Part shown: in pieces, positions 21,290 to 31,413 of the stretch
Layout: every line of letters begins with the position of its first letter
Position numbering within the stretch: the first letter of the stretch is position 1
Source: Rhodococcus sp. 06-462-5
Lineage (GTDB): Bacteria > Actinomycetota > Actinomycetes > Mycobacteriales > Mycobacteriaceae
Direction of reading: 5' to 3'
Length of the DNA stretch: 64,000 nucleotides
Assembly: GCF_002258315.1 (NCBI RefSeq)
Contig: NZ_NOYD01000012.1
Span: 124,001 to 188,000 of the forward strand
Position numbers and translations under genes: made by a program
Notes under the pieces: model-generated
Told to the model about the DNA's origin: nothing
Databases searched by the model: none
The model's input: the letters and a program-made list of their open reading frames with translations, nothing else

Positions 21290-21327
21290 GATAATCGCGC
21301 CTGGGTAACACCCCACCAACCAGGAGG
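21290..21327 (+). promoter_or_regulatory. glpX promoter -10 and ribosome site
   Basis: GATAAT at 21290-21295 is a near-consensus -10 hexamer, the best seen in this intergenic region, with no clear -35. AGGAGG at 21322-21327 is a strong ribosome site 10 bases before the glpX ATG. Confidence 0.6.
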
Positions 21328-21337
21328 CTACAAACCG

Positions 21338-22378
21338 ATGACGGCCAGCACCGAGACCACTCGCGCCATGGCGCCAGATCGCAACCTCGCACTCGAACTC
21401 GTACGCGTCACCGAGGCCGGTGCGCTCGCCTCGGGTCGCTGGGTCGGTCGCGGCGACAAGGAAGGTGGCGACGGAGCAGCAGTCGACGCCATGCGTCAGT
21501 TGGTCAGCTCGGTCTCGATGCGCGGCGTCGTCGTCATCGGCGAGGGCGAGAAGGACGAAGCGCCGATGCTCTACAACGGCGAACAGGTCGGCAACGGCAA
21601 CGGCCCCGAGGTCGACTTCGCCGTCGATCCCGTCGACGGCACCACGCTGATGGCCAAGGGCATGCCCAACGCCATCTCGGTTCTCGCGGTCGCCGAGCGC
21701 GGCGCGATGTTCGATCCGTCCGCCGTCTTCTACATGAAGAAGATCGCCGTCGGACCCGACTTCGCCGACGTCATCGACATCACCGCACCGGTCGCGGAGA
21801 ACATCGCCCGCGTTGCCAAGATCAAGAAGGGATCCACCTCCGACGTCACGGTGTGCATCCTCGACCGACCCCGGCACGCCGAGCTGATCCAGCAGGTGCG
21901 CGACACCGGCGCTCGCATTCGACTGATCTCCGACGGCGACGTCGCCGGTGCCATCGCCGCCGCCCGCCCCACCTCCCCCATCGACATCCTCATGGGCACC
22001 GGCGGAACTCCCGAAGGCATCATCGCCGCCGCCGCCATGCGCTGCATGGGTGGCGCGCACCAGGGCATGCTGGCCCCGACCGACGACGACGAGCGCCAGA
22101 AGGCGATCGACGCCGGACACGATCTCGATCGCGTCCTGTCCACCGAGGACCTGGTCTCGGGCGAGAACGTCTTCTTCACCGCAACCGGCGTCACCGACGG
22201 CGACCTGCTCCAGGGCGTCCGATACTCGGGCGGCGGCGCACACACGCAGTCCATCGTGATGCGCTCGAAGTCCGGCACCGTCCGCATGATCGACGCGTAC
22301 CACCAGCTCAACAAGCTCAAGGAGTACTCGACCATCGACTTCGACGGCGACACCTCCGGCGCCATCCCGTCCTTCTGA
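21338..22378 (+). CDS. glpX: Class II fructose-1,6-bisphosphatase
   Basis: Gluconeogenic enzyme converting fructose 1,6-bisphosphate to fructose 6-phosphate. 346 residues, with metal and substrate motifs [12 protein letters not shown] and [12 protein letters not shown] and the [16 protein letters not shown] loop, all GlpX type. In mycobacteria GlpX is the main FBPase. Followed by fumC at a 47-base gap on the same strand, so gluconeogenesis and the TCA cycle may be co-transcribed. Confidence 0.96.
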   Translation: MTASTETTRAMAPDRNLALELVRVTEAGALASGRWVGRGDKEGGDGAAVDAMRQLVSSVSMRGVVVIGEGEKDEAPMLYNGEQVGNGNGPEVDFAVDPVDGTTLMAKGMPNAISVLAVAERGAMFDPSAVFYMKKIAVGPDFADVIDITAPVAENIARVAKIKKGSTSDVTVCILDRPRHAELIQQVRDTGARIRLISDGDVAGAIAAARPTSPIDILMGTGGTPEGIIAAAAMRCMGGAHQGMLAPTDDDERQKAIDAGHDLDRVLSTEDLVSGENVFFTATGVTDGDLLQGVRYSGGGAHTQSIVMRSKSGTVRMIDAYHQLNKLKEYSTIDFDGDTSGAIPSF

Positions 22379-22425
22379 CCGTCCGCTCGACGCAGTTTCC
22401 GCTCCCCTACCGAGGCAAGAGGTCA

Positions 22426-23826
22426 ATGACAGAGAACGAACAGCAGTTCCGGATCGAGCACGACACGATGGGAGAGGTTCGCGTTCCCATCGATGCGCTC
22501 TGGCGTGCCCAGACGCAGCGTGCCGTGGAGAACTTCCCCATCTCGGGCCGTCCGCTCGAGCGCACTCAGATTCGTGCGATGGGCCTGCTCAAGGCAGCCT
22601 GCGCGCAGGTCAACAAGGACCTCGGTCTGCTCGACGGCACGCTGGCCGACGCGATCATCGCCGCCGCCACCGAGATCGCCGACGGCAAGCACGACGACCA
22701 GTTCCCGATCGACGTCTTCCAGACCGGCTCGGGCACCAGCTCGAACATGAACGCCAACGAGGTCATCGCGTCGATCGCCAAGGCGGCAGGCGTCGAGGTG
22801 CACCCCAACGACCACGTGAACATGTCGCAGTCCTCCAACGACACGTTCCCGACGGCCACTCACGTCGCCGCCACCGAGGCAGCCGTGACGTCGCTCGTGC
22901 CCGCGCTGCGTCACCTCCACGAGGCTCTTGTCGTCAAGGCAACGGAGTGGAAGCACGTCGTGAAGTCCGGCCGCACCCACCTCATGGATGCCGTTCCGGT
23001 CACCCTCGGACAGGAATTCGGCGGTTACGCCCGTCAGATCGAAGCCGGCATCGAACGCGTCGAGGCCACCCTGCCGCGGCTCGGTGAACTGCCCATCGGC
23101 GGCACCGCCGTCGGCACCGGACTCAATGCACCCGACGGCTTCGGCCCGAAAGTGGTTGCAGCACTGGTCGCGTCGACCGGTATCGATGCACTCACCGCCG
23201 CCAAGGATTCGTTCGAGGCGCAGGCCGCACGTGACGGACTCGTCGAGGCATCGGGCGCACTGCGTACCATCGCGGTCTCACTGACCAAGATTGCCAACGA
23301 CATTCGCTGGATGGGATCGGGACCGCTCACCGGACTCGGCGAGATCGCCCTCCCCGACCTGCAGCCCGGTAGTTCCATCATGCCCGGCAAGGTCAATCCC
23401 GTTCTGCCCGAGGCTGTTACGCAGGTCGCGGCTCAGGTCATCGGCAACGACGCCGCAGTCGCATTCGGCGGCGCGTCGGGCGCATTCGAGCTCAACGTGT
23501 ACATCCCGATGATGGCGCGCAACGTCCTCGAGTCGTTCAAGCTGCTCGCCAACGTCTCGGTGCTGTTCGCCGACAAGTGCGTCGTCGGCCTCGAAGCCAA
23601 CGTCGAGCACCTCAAGACCCTCGCCGAGTCCTCGCCGTCCATAGTGACGCCGCTGAACTCCGCGATCGGCTACGAGGAAGCTGCCGCCGTCGCCAAGCAG
23701 GCACTGAAGGAGAAGAAGACGATCCGTCAGACGGTCATCGACCGCGGACTGATCGGCGACAAGCTCAGCGAAGCCGAACTCGACAAGCGCCTCGACGTCC
23801 TCGCCATGGCGAAGGTCAAGGACTAG
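22426..23826 (+). CDS. fumC: Class II fumarate hydratase
   Basis: TCA cycle enzyme hydrating fumarate to malate. 466 residues with the superfamily signature [11 protein letters not shown], the [17 protein letters not shown] region and [16 protein letters not shown]. The ATG at 22426 gives the expected N-terminus; an open frame running through glpX from 21853 is out of frame with glpX and is ignored. A 49-bp palindrome of the interspersed repeat family lies 31 bases after the stop. Confidence 0.96.
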   Translation: MTENEQQFRIEHDTMGEVRVPIDALWRAQTQRAVENFPISGRPLERTQIRAMGLLKAACAQVNKDLGLLDGTLADAIIAAATEIADGKHDDQFPIDVFQTGSGTSSNMNANEVIASIAKAAGVEVHPNDHVNMSQSSNDTFPTATHVAATEAAVTSLVPALRHLHEALVVKATEWKHVVKSGRTHLMDAVPVTLGQEFGGYARQIEAGIERVEATLPRLGELPIGGTAVGTGLNAPDGFGPKVVAALVASTGIDALTAAKDSFEAQAARDGLVEASGALRTIAVSLTKIANDIRWMGSGPLTGLGEIALPDLQPGSSIMPGKVNPVLPEAVTQVAAQVIGNDAAVAFGGASGAFELNVYIPMMARNVLESFKLLANVSVLFADKCVVGLEANVEHLKTLAESSPSIVTPLNSAIGYEEAAAVAKQALKEKKTIRQTVIDRGLIGDKLSEAELDKRLDVLAMAKVKD

Positions 23827-23857
23827 CTTTCCCGTTCGCCCGCCGAACCCCTGAACG

Positions 23858-23906
23858 CGTGAATGGTCCATTGCACCGCCGAGACGTGTGCAATGGACCA
23901 TTCACG
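23858..23906. repeat. Interspersed palindrome family 1, copy 1 (3' of fumC)
   Basis: Perfect 19-bp inverted repeat, 23858-23876 with 23888-23906, around an 11-base loop CGCCGAGACGT. The arm core is AATGGTCCATTGCA. It lies between convergent fumC and the DesA-like gene, so it may end fumC transcripts, but no strong T-run follows the hairpin. It belongs with the copies at 28613, 28677, 56430 and 56504. Confidence 0.9.
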
Positions 23907-23926
23907 CTTTCGAAAGGGGCCGAACC

Positions 23927-24784
23927 TCAGGCGAGGTGAGCGAGTTCCTCGCGTGCCTTCAGTCCGTCCTCGCCCAGATCCGTGCGATCGAAGATTTTCC
24001 AGCCCGCGAGCAGCGGCTTGAACACCTTGTCGCGTTCCTGATCGGCGTCGTAGATTCCGGCTTCGGCGAGGGCGGCGGTGCTGCTACCGCGGTCCGGGAG
24101 ATCGACCTCGGGAATCTTGAATCCGTTGATCCGGTCGGCGATGGCGCGGGCGGCCTGGTCGGGCACCACCGCGAATGCCTCGTCGATCATGTTGGCGTAG
24201 AACGTCGACTGCAGGGCGTCGTCGTCGGCGATCTTGCCGAGGATCGTGGCCAGCACCGGGTCCTTGCCGAGGGCGATGGTGTTGCGGTTGCGCAGTGACG
24301 CGGCGGCTTCCTCGATGGCGAAATGCGCGAGGATGTCGAGCAGACCCTGGCTGGGGGCGTCGAATCCGAGTGTCATGTGCTCCATCCGAACCCGCTCGAG
24401 CGCGACCGGATCGACTGCGCGGGTGAGCACCAGGAAGTTACGCAGCACGATCGACTGCCGGTTCTCCTCCGACGTCCATCGGCCGGTCCACTTCCACCAG
24501 GCTCCGAGGCCGGTGAGCGCGTGGGCCAGTTCGCGGTGGTACGCGGGCAGGTTGTCGGCCACCAGAACGCCGACCGTGGCGGACAGGATTTCGACATCGC
24601 TCAGGTGCGACTGCTCCGGCGTCCAGTCCTCGCCGCCGAGGAAAGCGAAGTTCTTGCCGTCGTCGAACGGCGCGAGGTCATGGGGGTGCCAATCGCTCGC
24701 TGCCTCGATGTGGCGTCGTAGATTCTCTTCGACCGCGGGCTCCAAACGGACCAGCAGATCACCGTCGGACAGGTTCGTAGACAT
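23927..24784 (-). CDS. DesA-type acyl-ACP desaturase homologue with altered diiron site
   Basis: 285-residue ferritin-fold protein resembling mycobacterial DesA2 (position near glyA and phoH also fits). Of the usual diiron ligands, E85 (YHREL), E107 and E158/E159 are present, but the two EExxH histidines are glutamines: E107-N-R-Q110 and D189-A-L-Q192 (D in place of E as well). Fold regions such as NFAFLGG and the TFYANMI helix are kept. Canonical desaturase chemistry is therefore doubtful; it could be a degenerate, differently metallated or structural member. This comparison relies on remembered family motifs. Confidence 0.8.
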   Translation of the reverse strand: MSTNLSDGDLLVRLEPAVEENLRRHIEAASDWHPHDLAPFDDGKNFAFLGGEDWTPEQSHLSDVEILSATVGVLVADNLPAYHRELAHALTGLGAWWKWTGRWTSEENRQSIVLRNFLVLTRAVDPVALERVRMEHMTLGFDAPSQGLLDILAHFAIEEAAASLRNRNTIALGKDPVLATILGKIADDDALQSTFYANMIDEAFAVVPDQAARAIADRINGFKIPEVDLPDRGSSTAALAEAGIYDADQERDKVFKPLLAGWKIFDRTDLGEDGLKAREELAHLA

Positions 24785-24910
24785 GCGGTAACCGTAGCGC
24801 CTACACCCGAGCGCCCGACGTCGCGCCCCTGACCATTGTGAATTCTCCTAACGCCAGGTCGTTGCGGGTCTATTCTCAGGTGCATCCAGTCACCGAAGTG
24901 AGGACTCCTC

Positions 24911-26506
24911 GTGATGCGGTCGGGTCGAAATTTTCTGTGTCTTGCTGTTGCTTGCTCCATGATCGTGCTGGTCGGATGCTCGAACGACGCACCGACCGCA
25001 GACAGTCCACCCACCTCCGAGCCCGCACCGACCAGCGACCTCTCCCCTGGTCAGGTCGCGGGAGTCGACGTTCCCGACGGCCGCGTCGACGACGCGGTCG
25101 GCAAGCTCGACGGCATCGCCGAGGAGCTGATGGCGTCGTCGAACATTCCCGGTATGGCCATAGCCGTCGTGCACGGATCCGACGTCGTCTACTCGAAGGG
25201 GTTCGGCGTTCGCGAAGTGGGCACGGACGACCCGGTCGACGGGGACTCGGTGTTCCAGTTGGCGTCGCTGTCCAAATCGGTGGGTGCGACGGTCATCGCG
25301 TCCCAGGTGGGAGCGGGCGTGGTCGACTGGTCGACGCCGGTGGTCTCGCAGCTGCCGTGGTTCGCGCTCGACGACCCGTGGGTGACCCAGAACGTCACGG
25401 TCGGCGACTTCTATGCACATCGAAGCGGGCTGCCCGAGCACGAAGGCGATCTCCTCGAGGACCTCGGCTACGACCGCAGACAGATTCTCGAACGCCTGCG
25501 CGAGGTCCCCCTCGACCCGTTCCGCTCCACGTACCACTACACCAACTTCGGCATCACGGCCGCGGCCGAGGCCGTCGCCGCGGCGTCGGGCAAGGACTGG
25601 GACACCCTCAGCCAGGACACGATCTACGGCCCGCTCGGCATGACCTCGACCAGCTCGTCGTTCGCGGACTACATCACGCGGGCCGATCGGGCCGTACCCC
25701 ACGTACTCGTCGACGGCGAGTACCAGGCGAAGTATCAGCGGGAACCCGATCCACAGACCCCTGCCGGTGGCGTCAGTTCCTCGGTGAACGATCTCGCGAA
25801 GTGGCTGACGATGCTGATCGCCGACGGAAGCCACGACGGGCGAGAGCTTGTGGATCCCGACGCCCTCCTGCCCGCGATCAGCGCGCAGATCGTCTCGAGC
25901 CCGTCGGCGACACCGGATTCACGCGCCGGCTACTACGGATACGGATTCAACGTCTCCACCAGTGCCGCCGGTCGCACGACGGTGAGCCATTCGGGAGCAT
26001 TCGCGCTCGGAGCGGGCACCAACTTCGTCTGGATTCCATCGCTCGACGTGGCCATCGTCGTACTGACCAACGCCGCACCCATCGGCATCGCCGAAACGGT
26101 GACCGCCGAGTTCGCGGACCTCGTCCAGTTCGGCGAGGTGCGGGAGGACTGGCGAACGCTGTACAAGAATGCGTTTGCCGGCATGAGCGAACCGGAGGGC
26201 GAGCTCGCCGGCAAGACCCCTCCCACGAATGCTGCTGCGCCACAACCACTCACGTCGTACACAGGGGTTTACCAGAACAGCTATTGGGGACCGGCGACGA
26301 TAACGGAGGTCAACGGGAAACTGGTATTGGCCATCGGGCCGAACGGAACCTCCTACGAGTTGACGCACTGGGACGGTGACACGTTCACCTTCGAGCCGAG
26401 CGGTGAGAATGCACCCGACGGATCCATTTCCCAGGCGACGTTCAACGCGAATACGCTGACGCTGGAATTCTTCGACGGCGATGGATTGGGACGATTCACG
26501 AAATGA
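24911..26506 (+). CDS. Serine hydrolase lipoprotein (beta-lactamase / class C PBP family)
   Basis: 531 residues starting at GTG (24911; ATG at 24914 also possible). An N-terminal lipoprotein signal ends in the lipobox LVGC, so the mature protein is anchored outside the membrane. The hydrolase domain has the S-x-x-K motif in LASLSKS, the Y-x-N motif in YTNFG and a HSG triad in VSHSGAF. The last about 120 residues form a separate beta-rich domain (TGVYQNSYWGPATI) common behind such hydrolases. Likely a D-Ala-D-Ala peptidase or esterase; no evidence for antibiotic resistance. Overlaps the next gene by 4 bases. Confidence 0.85.
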   Translation: MMRSGRNFLCLAVACSMIVLVGCSNDAPTADSPPTSEPAPTSDLSPGQVAGVDVPDGRVDDAVGKLDGIAEELMASSNIPGMAIAVVHGSDVVYSKGFGVREVGTDDPVDGDSVFQLASLSKSVGATVIASQVGAGVVDWSTPVVSQLPWFALDDPWVTQNVTVGDFYAHRSGLPEHEGDLLEDLGYDRRQILERLREVPLDPFRSTYHYTNFGITAAAEAVAAASGKDWDTLSQDTIYGPLGMTSTSSSFADYITRADRAVPHVLVDGEYQAKYQREPDPQTPAGGVSSSVNDLAKWLTMLIADGSHDGRELVDPDALLPAISAQIVSSPSATPDSRAGYYGYGFNVSTSAAGRTTVSHSGAFALGAGTNFVWIPSLDVAIVVLTNAAPIGIAETVTAEFADLVQFGEVREDWRTLYKNAFAGMSEPEGELAGKTPPTNAAAPQPLTSYTGVYQNSYWGPATITEVNGKLVLAIGPNGTSYELTHWDGDTFTFEPSGENAPDGSISQATFNANTLTLEFFDGDGLGRFTK

Positions 26507-26910
26507 CCGAGACACAGCAGGCAACCCAGACCGTAGTGAATCTGTTCGACGCGTTGAGAAGTCGAGACACCGAGCGCGCGATGTCGCTCCTCGACGGCGA
26601 CATCGTCTGGCACAACGTCGGATTGCCGAAGGTACGCGGCCACTCGAACGTGGGCAAGTTCATGGCAACGCTTGCCAAGCCCGCGTTCGGCTTCGACGTG
26701 ATCGTGCACAACATCGCTGCCGACGGAGATGTCGTGCTCACCGAACGCACCGACGTGCTGATCTGGCGGCGGCTCCGAATCGAATTCTGGGTGTGCGGAA
26801 CCTTCGAGCTGCGCGACGGCAAAGTAGCCGTGTGGCGGGACTACTTCGACAGCGTCGACTTCCTGAAAGGTACTGTGCGAGGGGTTTTCCGGGCCGCGGT
26901 TGGCCGGTGA
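26503..26910 (+). CDS. Limonene-1,2-epoxide hydrolase-like (NTF2 fold) protein
   Basis: 135-residue single-domain protein. The LEH-type catalytic set is suggested by R and D in ERTDVLIW and D in VWRDYFD, with CGTFELRDGK between, close to the Asp-Arg-Asp arrangement of limonene epoxide hydrolase and mycobacterial EphG. The ATGA overlap with the upstream lipoprotein gene indicates translational coupling, an unusual pairing of an extracytoplasmic hydrolase with a cytoplasmic epoxide hydrolase. A SnoaL-like non-catalytic role is the alternative. Confidence 0.8.
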   Translation: MTETQQATQTVVNLFDALRSRDTERAMSLLDGDIVWHNVGLPKVRGHSNVGKFMATLAKPAFGFDVIVHNIAADGDVVLTERTDVLIWRRLRIEFWVCGTFELRDGKVAVWRDYFDSVDFLKGTVRGVFRAAVGR

Positions 26911-26913
26911 CCC

Positions 26914-26990
26914 TTGTGAGCGGAACTTCGTAGTGGGCTACGAGGCAGGAGTAGAGCCTGCGGAACGACCCGCAGGCTCCACGCTCACAA
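26914..26990. repeat. Structured element family 2, copy 1 (abuts phoH stop)
   Basis: An outer 9-bp stem (TTGTGAGCG 26914-26922 with CGCTCACAA 26982-26990) encloses two hairpins: CGTAG/CTACG (26929-26933, 26938-26942) and a 10-bp stem GAGCCTGCGG/CCGCAGGCTC (26954-26963, 26970-26979). The whole can fold as a three-way junction. A second copy of the core is at 35801. It sits between convergent genes, seven bases from the phoH stop. Confidence 0.8.
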
Positions 26991-26996
26991 TCGGGG

Positions 26997-28322
26997 TCAG
27001 GCTCCCGAAGGCCCGAATTCTTCGAGCATTTCCGTCACCAGTGCCGCGATCGGTGAACGCTCGCTGCGGGTGAGGGTGATGTGCGCGAAAAGCGGGTGCC
27101 CCTTGAGCTTTTCGATCACTGCAGCAACACCGTCGTGTCGTCCGACGCGCAGGTTGTCTCGCTGAGCGACGTCGTGGGTGAGTACGACGCGTGAGCCCGA
27201 ACCGAGTCGGGACAGAACCGTCAGCAGCACGTTGCGCTCGAGCGACTGTGCCTCGTCGACGATCACGAAGGAGTCGTGCAGCGATCGACCGCGAATGTGC
27301 GTCAGTGGCAGCACTTCCAGCATTCCGCGGGCGATGACCTCCTCCATCACCTCCGGGCTGGCGAGCCCTTCGAGGGTGTCGAAGACCGCCTGACCCCAGG
27401 GGCCCATCTTCTCGCTCTCGCTACCGGGGAGGTAGCCGAGCTCCTGGCCGCCGACGGCGTAAAGAGGCCGAAACACAACGACTTTACGATGCGAGCGACG
27501 TTCGAGGACAGCCTCGAGCCCGGCGGTCAGCGCCAGAGCGGACTTACCGGTGCCGGCCTTTCCACCGAGCGAGACGATGCCGATGCTCTCGTCGAGCAGA
27601 AGATCGAGCGCCACTCGCTGTTCCGCCGAACGGCCGTGCAGGCCGAATGCCTCACGCTCACCGCGCACGAGTTGAATCTGCTTGTCGGGCGTGACGCGCC
27701 CCAGCGCGCTCTGCCGTCCGGCAAGCAGTCGAACTCCCGTGTGGCACGGCAGGTCTCGCGCCTCCGCGAGATCGATGACGCCGTCGTTGAACAGTGTGTC
27801 GACTGCGTCGGACTGCACTTCGAGTTCGGTCATTCCGGTCCAACCGGACGGCACGACGTCGTGAGCGTGGTACTCGTCGGCGGGAAGCCCGACGGCACCG
27901 GCCTTGACGCGCAACGGAATGTCCTTGCTGACGAGCACGACGTCCTTGCCCTCGGCCTTCAGGTTCAGCGCGCAGGCGAGGATTCGAGAATCGTTGGAGT
28001 CGGTACGGAAGCCGACGGGAAGAACCGAAGGATCGGTGTGATTGAGCTCGACTTGCAGTGTGCCACCGGAGGTTCCGATGGGAACCGGCTGGTCGAGTCG
28101 ACCGAACTCGACACGCAGGTCGTCGAGCATGCGCAAGGATTCCCGCGCGAACCATCCCAATTCGTGATGGTGGCGTTTGCCCTCCAACTCGCTGATGACG
28201 ATCAGCGGAAGTACCACATTGTGCTCGGCGAACCGGATGACTGCCCACGGATCCGAGAGCAGAACCGAGGTATCGAGCACGAATGTCCGAAGAGGGGCGG
28301 AAACGGAGCGTGAAGTGGTCAC
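26997..28322 (-). CDS. phoH2: PhoH family protein with N-terminal PIN domain (PhoH2-type)
   Basis: 441 residues. An N-terminal PIN nuclease domain (about residues 12-145, [12 protein letters not shown] and later acidic residues) is followed by a PhoH ATPase domain with Walker [13 protein letters not shown] and Walker [12 protein letters not shown]. This PIN-PhoH fusion is the PhoH2 type described in mycobacteria as an ATP-dependent RNase/helicase. It starts at a GTG with AGGAG just upstream. In M. tuberculosis phoH2 is near glyA1 and desA2, as here, but here two extra genes separate it from the DesA homologue. Confidence 0.92.
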   Translation of the reverse strand: MTTSRSVSAPLRTFVLDTSVLLSDPWAVIRFAEHNVVLPLIVISELEGKRHHHELGWFARESLRMLDDLRVEFGRLDQPVPIGTSGGTLQVELNHTDPSVLPVGFRTDSNDSRILACALNLKAEGKDVVLVSKDIPLRVKAGAVGLPADEYHAHDVVPSGWTGMTELEVQSDAVDTLFNDGVIDLAEARDLPCHTGVRLLAGRQSALGRVTPDKQIQLVRGEREAFGLHGRSAEQRVALDLLLDESIGIVSLGGKAGTGKSALALTAGLEAVLERRSHRKVVVFRPLYAVGGQELGYLPGSESEKMGPWGQAVFDTLEGLASPEVMEEVIARGMLEVLPLTHIRGRSLHDSFVIVDEAQSLERNVLLTVLSRLGSGSRVVLTHDVAQRDNLRVGRHDGVAAVIEKLKGHPLFAHITLTRSERSPIAALVTEMLEEFGPSGA

Positions 28323-28612
28323 GTGGGGCTCCTACGTCTGCGCGGTACCGCGCAAACTCTGTCGCTCGGCCGGTCGGGTCCGATGTGTCAGGTGACACGA
28401 GGACCGGGTACCGGCCCTCTCGCGCTCACTAGCTCAGTCACGTATCAGAACCTCCCGCACAGGTAGCTTCCCCGCTGCCTGTTACTGCCGACGGTACAGC
28501 CGAAATCGAGGTTCGGCTCGCTGGAAGTCTGGCGTGTCGGTGAACAACGCGTTACGGCCGAATCGCCCCAGGTCGGCAATCGAGCGGTGCCGAAAGTGCC
28601 CTCCCCCGTCGA
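28323..28612. other. Intergenic region upstream of phoH
   Basis: About 430 bases separate the phoH start from the glyA stop. The part at 28613-28723 holds two palindromic repeats (listed separately). In 28323-28612 I see no supported gene or RNA; small open frames here have no recognisable product. It presumably carries the phoH promoter, for which I find no convincing consensus. Confidence 0.5.
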
Positions 28613-28659
28613 GTCAATGGACCATTGCACACGTCTGAGCGCTGCAATGGTCCATTGAC
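28613..28659. repeat. Interspersed palindrome family 1, copy 2 (3' of glyA)
   Basis: Perfect 17-bp arms GTCAATGGACCATTGCA (28613-28629) and its complement (28643-28659) around the loop CACGTCTGAGCGC. It is the distal of two tandem copies downstream of glyA, with starts 64 bases apart. Confidence 0.9.
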
Positions 28660-28676
28660 CCAGACCAGGGTTCTGC

Positions 28677-28723
28677 GTGAATGGACCACTGCATACGTCT
28701 GAGCGGTGCAATGGTCCATTGAC
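28677..28723. repeat. Interspersed palindrome family 1, copy 3 (3' of glyA)
   Basis: Arms 28677-28693 and 28707-28723 pair with two mismatches around the loop TACGTCTGAGCGG. The copy ends 28 bases from the glyA stop codon and could form a hairpin in the glyA 3' end. Confidence 0.9.
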
Positions 28724-28751
28724 GCGGACCGGGGTTGGCGCGAGAGCTGGA

Positions 28752-30035
28752 TCAGCCGAGCAATCCCCAGTCTTCGAGGCCCTCGTACAGTGGCTTGCTC
28801 TGTGCCAACTTCACGACGCGGTTCTTGAGGGAATCGCTGGCCTCGCCGGTGGCCAGGGCGGTGCCGATGATGTCGGCTACCTCGGTGAACTCGGCTTCGC
28901 CGAATCCGCGGGTGGCCAGTGCGCCGGTGCCGATGCGCAGGCCGGAGGTGACCATCGGCGGGCGCGGGTCGAAGGGCACTGCGTTGCGGTTGACGGTGAT
29001 GCCGACCTCGTGCAGGAGGTCCTCGGCCTGCTGGCCGTCGAGCTCGGAGTTGCGCAGGTCGACGAGTGCGAGGTGCACGTCGGTGCCGCCGGTGAGGACG
29101 GAGATGCCCTTGTCTGCCACGTCGGCACCGGTGAGTCGCTCGGCGAGCAGTGATGCACCGAGGAGGGTGCGTTCCTGGCGTTCCTTGAACTCGGGCGTCG
29201 CAGCGATCTTGAAGGCCACGGCCTTGGCGGCGATGGCGTGCATCAGCGGCCCGCCCTGCTGGCCCGGGAACACTGCGGAGTTGAGCTTCTTGGCCCATTC
29301 CTTCTTGGCCAGGATGATGCCGGAGCGCGGTCCGCCGAGGGTCTTGTGCACGGTCGAGGAGACGACGTCTGCATACGGCACGGGTGAGGGGTGCACGCCT
29401 GCGGCGACGAGTCCGGCGAAGTGCGCCATGTCGACCCAGAGCAGTGCGCCCACTTCGTCGGCGATGGAGCGGAACGCAGCGAAGTCCTGGTGGCGCGGGT
29501 AGGCCGACCAGCCGGCGATGAGCACCTGTGGCTTGGCGGCGATGGCCTGCTTGCGCACCTCGTCCATGTCGATTCGGTGGTCTTCCTTGGACACACCGTA
29601 TGACTCGACCTCGTAGAGCTTGCCCGAGAAGTTGAGCTTCATGCCGTGCGTGAGGTGGCCGCCGTGCGCCAGGTCGAGGCCCATGATCTTGTCGCCCGGG
29701 TTGATCAAGGCCATGAGTACGGCAGCGTTGGCCTGTGCGCCTGCGTGCGGCTGCACGTTGGCGAACTCGGCACCGAAGAGTTCCTTGGCCCGGTTACGCG
29801 CCAGATCCTCGACGATGTCGACGTGCTCGCAGCCGCCGTAGTAGCGACGGCCGGGGTAGCCCTCGGCGTACTTGTTGGTCAGGACGCTGCCCTGGGCCTG
29901 CAGCACCGCACGGGGAACGAAGTTCTCCGAGGCGATCATTTCCAGGGTGTCGCGCTGACGTCCCAGTTCACCGGCCATCGCCTCGGCGACCTCGGGATCG
30001 AGTTCGGCCAGCGACAGGTTGTTGACGTCAGTCAT
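28752..30035 (-). CDS. glyA: Serine hydroxymethyltransferase
   Basis: PLP enzyme interconverting serine and glycine with one-carbon transfer to tetrahydrofolate. 427 residues from the ATG at 30035 ([20 protein letters not shown]); the PLP lysine is in [14 protein letters not shown], and [18 protein letters not shown] and [15 protein letters not shown] are family motifs. The frame upstream to 30101 is discarded because a GGAG precedes the chosen ATG. Only 46 bases downstream of a DUF885 gene on the same strand. Confidence 0.96.
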   Translation of the reverse strand: MTDVNNLSLAELDPEVAEAMAGELGRQRDTLEMIASENFVPRAVLQAQGSVLTNKYAEGYPGRRYYGGCEHVDIVEDLARNRAKELFGAEFANVQPHAGAQANAAVLMALINPGDKIMGLDLAHGGHLTHGMKLNFSGKLYEVESYGVSKEDHRIDMDEVRKQAIAAKPQVLIAGWSAYPRHQDFAAFRSIADEVGALLWVDMAHFAGLVAAGVHPSPVPYADVVSSTVHKTLGGPRSGIILAKKEWAKKLNSAVFPGQQGGPLMHAIAAKAVAFKIAATPEFKERQERTLLGASLLAERLTGADVADKGISVLTGGTDVHLALVDLRNSELDGQQAEDLLHEVGITVNRNAVPFDPRPPMVTSGLRIGTGALATRGFGEAEFTEVADIIGTALATGEASDSLKNRVVKLAQSKPLYEGLEDWGLLG

Positions 30036-30081
30036 AACGAGAGTCTCCAAGGGACAGCGAGTAAGAGGGGCGTGGGCCAGT

Positions 30082-31278
30082 TTACGAGACGCGCAATGCA
30101 CCGGGTGTCAGTGGCTCGTCGAGCAGCCTGCCGAACAACTGCGCGCGCTCACTCGCCGTCTCACCACGGTCCAGCCAGCCGGCGAGCAGCTTGTAGCCCT
30201 CGACGTAGGTACTGATGTACGCCCGCCACAGTGGGGAGGACAGAAACCGCAGGCTGTGCCGGGCGCGCTGCGGCGATGCCAACGACCATCGCTCCAGGTA
30301 GGCGGCCACGTCGTCCTCGCTCTTGTGCTGATCGTGCAGTAGCAGCGCAGCGTCCTGCCGCACCCCCAACAGCTGGCTCGACGCGGCCGCGAGACGCTCG
30401 GCCTTCTCGCCGTCGAATCGCAGTCCCAGATCGGCGTAGATCTCCTGCGCCCACGCACCCCACCCTTCGCCGACGACGGCTCCCAGCGCGTGATCGGCCA
30501 GGCCCTCGGCCATCAGGCACTGTGGGGTGTTGACCAGGAACAGCGTCTGCTCGAGCTGCCCTGCACCGACCAGTCCGGTCTCCTTGCGGCAGTGTTCGGT
30601 GTGGTGTCCCGGGTAGGACTCGTGCGCGATCAGGTGCGGCAGATTGGCCATCTGCTGCTCGATGTCGGAATTGATCGCGACGGTCGAGCGGTAGTCGCCG
30701 AGGTAGTAGTTGAATCCCGACCACGGCTTGTCTCCGACGACCTCGTAGGTGACCTTCTCGGTGTCGGGCAGCGTGTATTCGGCGCGGACGCGGTCGCGCA
30801 GCGCGGACGAGAACGCCTCGACGCAGTCCTGCAGTCGGTCGGCCGGAATCACGTCGGCACGGCGATGCGCGATCAACCGTTCGCCGAGCGACCCGGGACC
30901 GGCGAGGACCTCGTCCATCTTGCGGTGTGCCTGCAGGTACTGGTCCTGATCGCCCGCGGAGATTCGGACGTCGAAGTACGCGTACACCTCGTCGACGAAG
31001 CCGATGTCCTCGCCTGCGAATTTGCGCGCCGAGCATTCGAGTGCGCGCAGGTGGACGTCGAGGAACGTCGTGCGCTCGGGTGTCAGATCGACGTTTCCGA
31101 GCTCGGCACGCAGTGTCTGGGCTCGACGGATCAGCTCACGCGGCTCGGGCGCGGGGGCGTTCTCGGTGATACGACGCAACTCGGGATCGCCGGTGTACGC
31201 GTCGACGAATCCGTCTTCGAGCCGGTCGAAACTCAGGCCCAGCAGCAGGTATTCACGAACGAGGGAAGCAGCATCCAT
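30082..31278 (-). CDS. DUF885 family protein (predicted metallopeptidase-like)
   Basis: 398-residue protein of the DUF885 family, with the hallmark [11 protein letters not shown] (a HExxPGHH-type zinc-binding motif) and a downstream acidic helix region ([24 protein letters not shown]). These features suggest a zinc peptidase fold, but substrates are unknown. No signal peptide, so cytoplasmic. Divergent from coaA and upstream of glyA on the same strand, possibly co-transcribed with it. Confidence 0.82.
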   Translation of the reverse strand: MDAASLVREYLLLGLSFDRLEDGFVDAYTGDPELRRITENAPAPEPRELIRRAQTLRAELGNVDLTPERTTFLDVHLRALECSARKFAGEDIGFVDEVYAYFDVRISAGDQDQYLQAHRKMDEVLAGPGSLGERLIAHRRADVIPADRLQDCVEAFSSALRDRVRAEYTLPDTEKVTYEVVGDKPWSGFNYYLGDYRSTVAINSDIEQQMANLPHLIAHESYPGHHTEHCRKETGLVGAGQLEQTLFLVNTPQCLMAEGLADHALGAVVGEGWGAWAQEIYADLGLRFDGEKAERLAAASSQLLGVRQDAALLLHDQHKSEDDVAAYLERWSLASPQRARHSLRFLSSPLWRAYISTYVEGYKLLAGWLDRGETASERAQLFGRLLDEPLTPGALRVS

Positions 31279-31413
31279 ATCCGAACCCTAGTACGGCGAA
31301 CGACCCCGCCCGTGCGCGATCGACCGGCACCGAGCACAATCTGGAACCATGCGACTCGCGCTCGACAGGAGCTCAGCCGAACCCTCCGCAGCTCCGACCT
31401 GTTGGAGTCGTGC

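Noticed and set aside
26914..26990. tRNA gene
   Set aside because: The three-way shape is suggestive, but there is no anticodon arm of normal size, no GTTCGA T-loop and the stems have the wrong lengths.
28445..28711. Small open frames across the palindromes (HRSDVCSGPFT-like peptides)
   Set aside because: The repeated peptide is only the translation of the DNA repeat; no start signals or conservation in frame.
23858..28723. CRISPR array
   Set aside because: The repeats are palindromes at irregular, distant sites without regular spacers or cas genes.
30036..30081. Glycine or one-carbon riboswitch before glyA
   Set aside because: Only 46 bases lie between the genes, too short for an aptamer.
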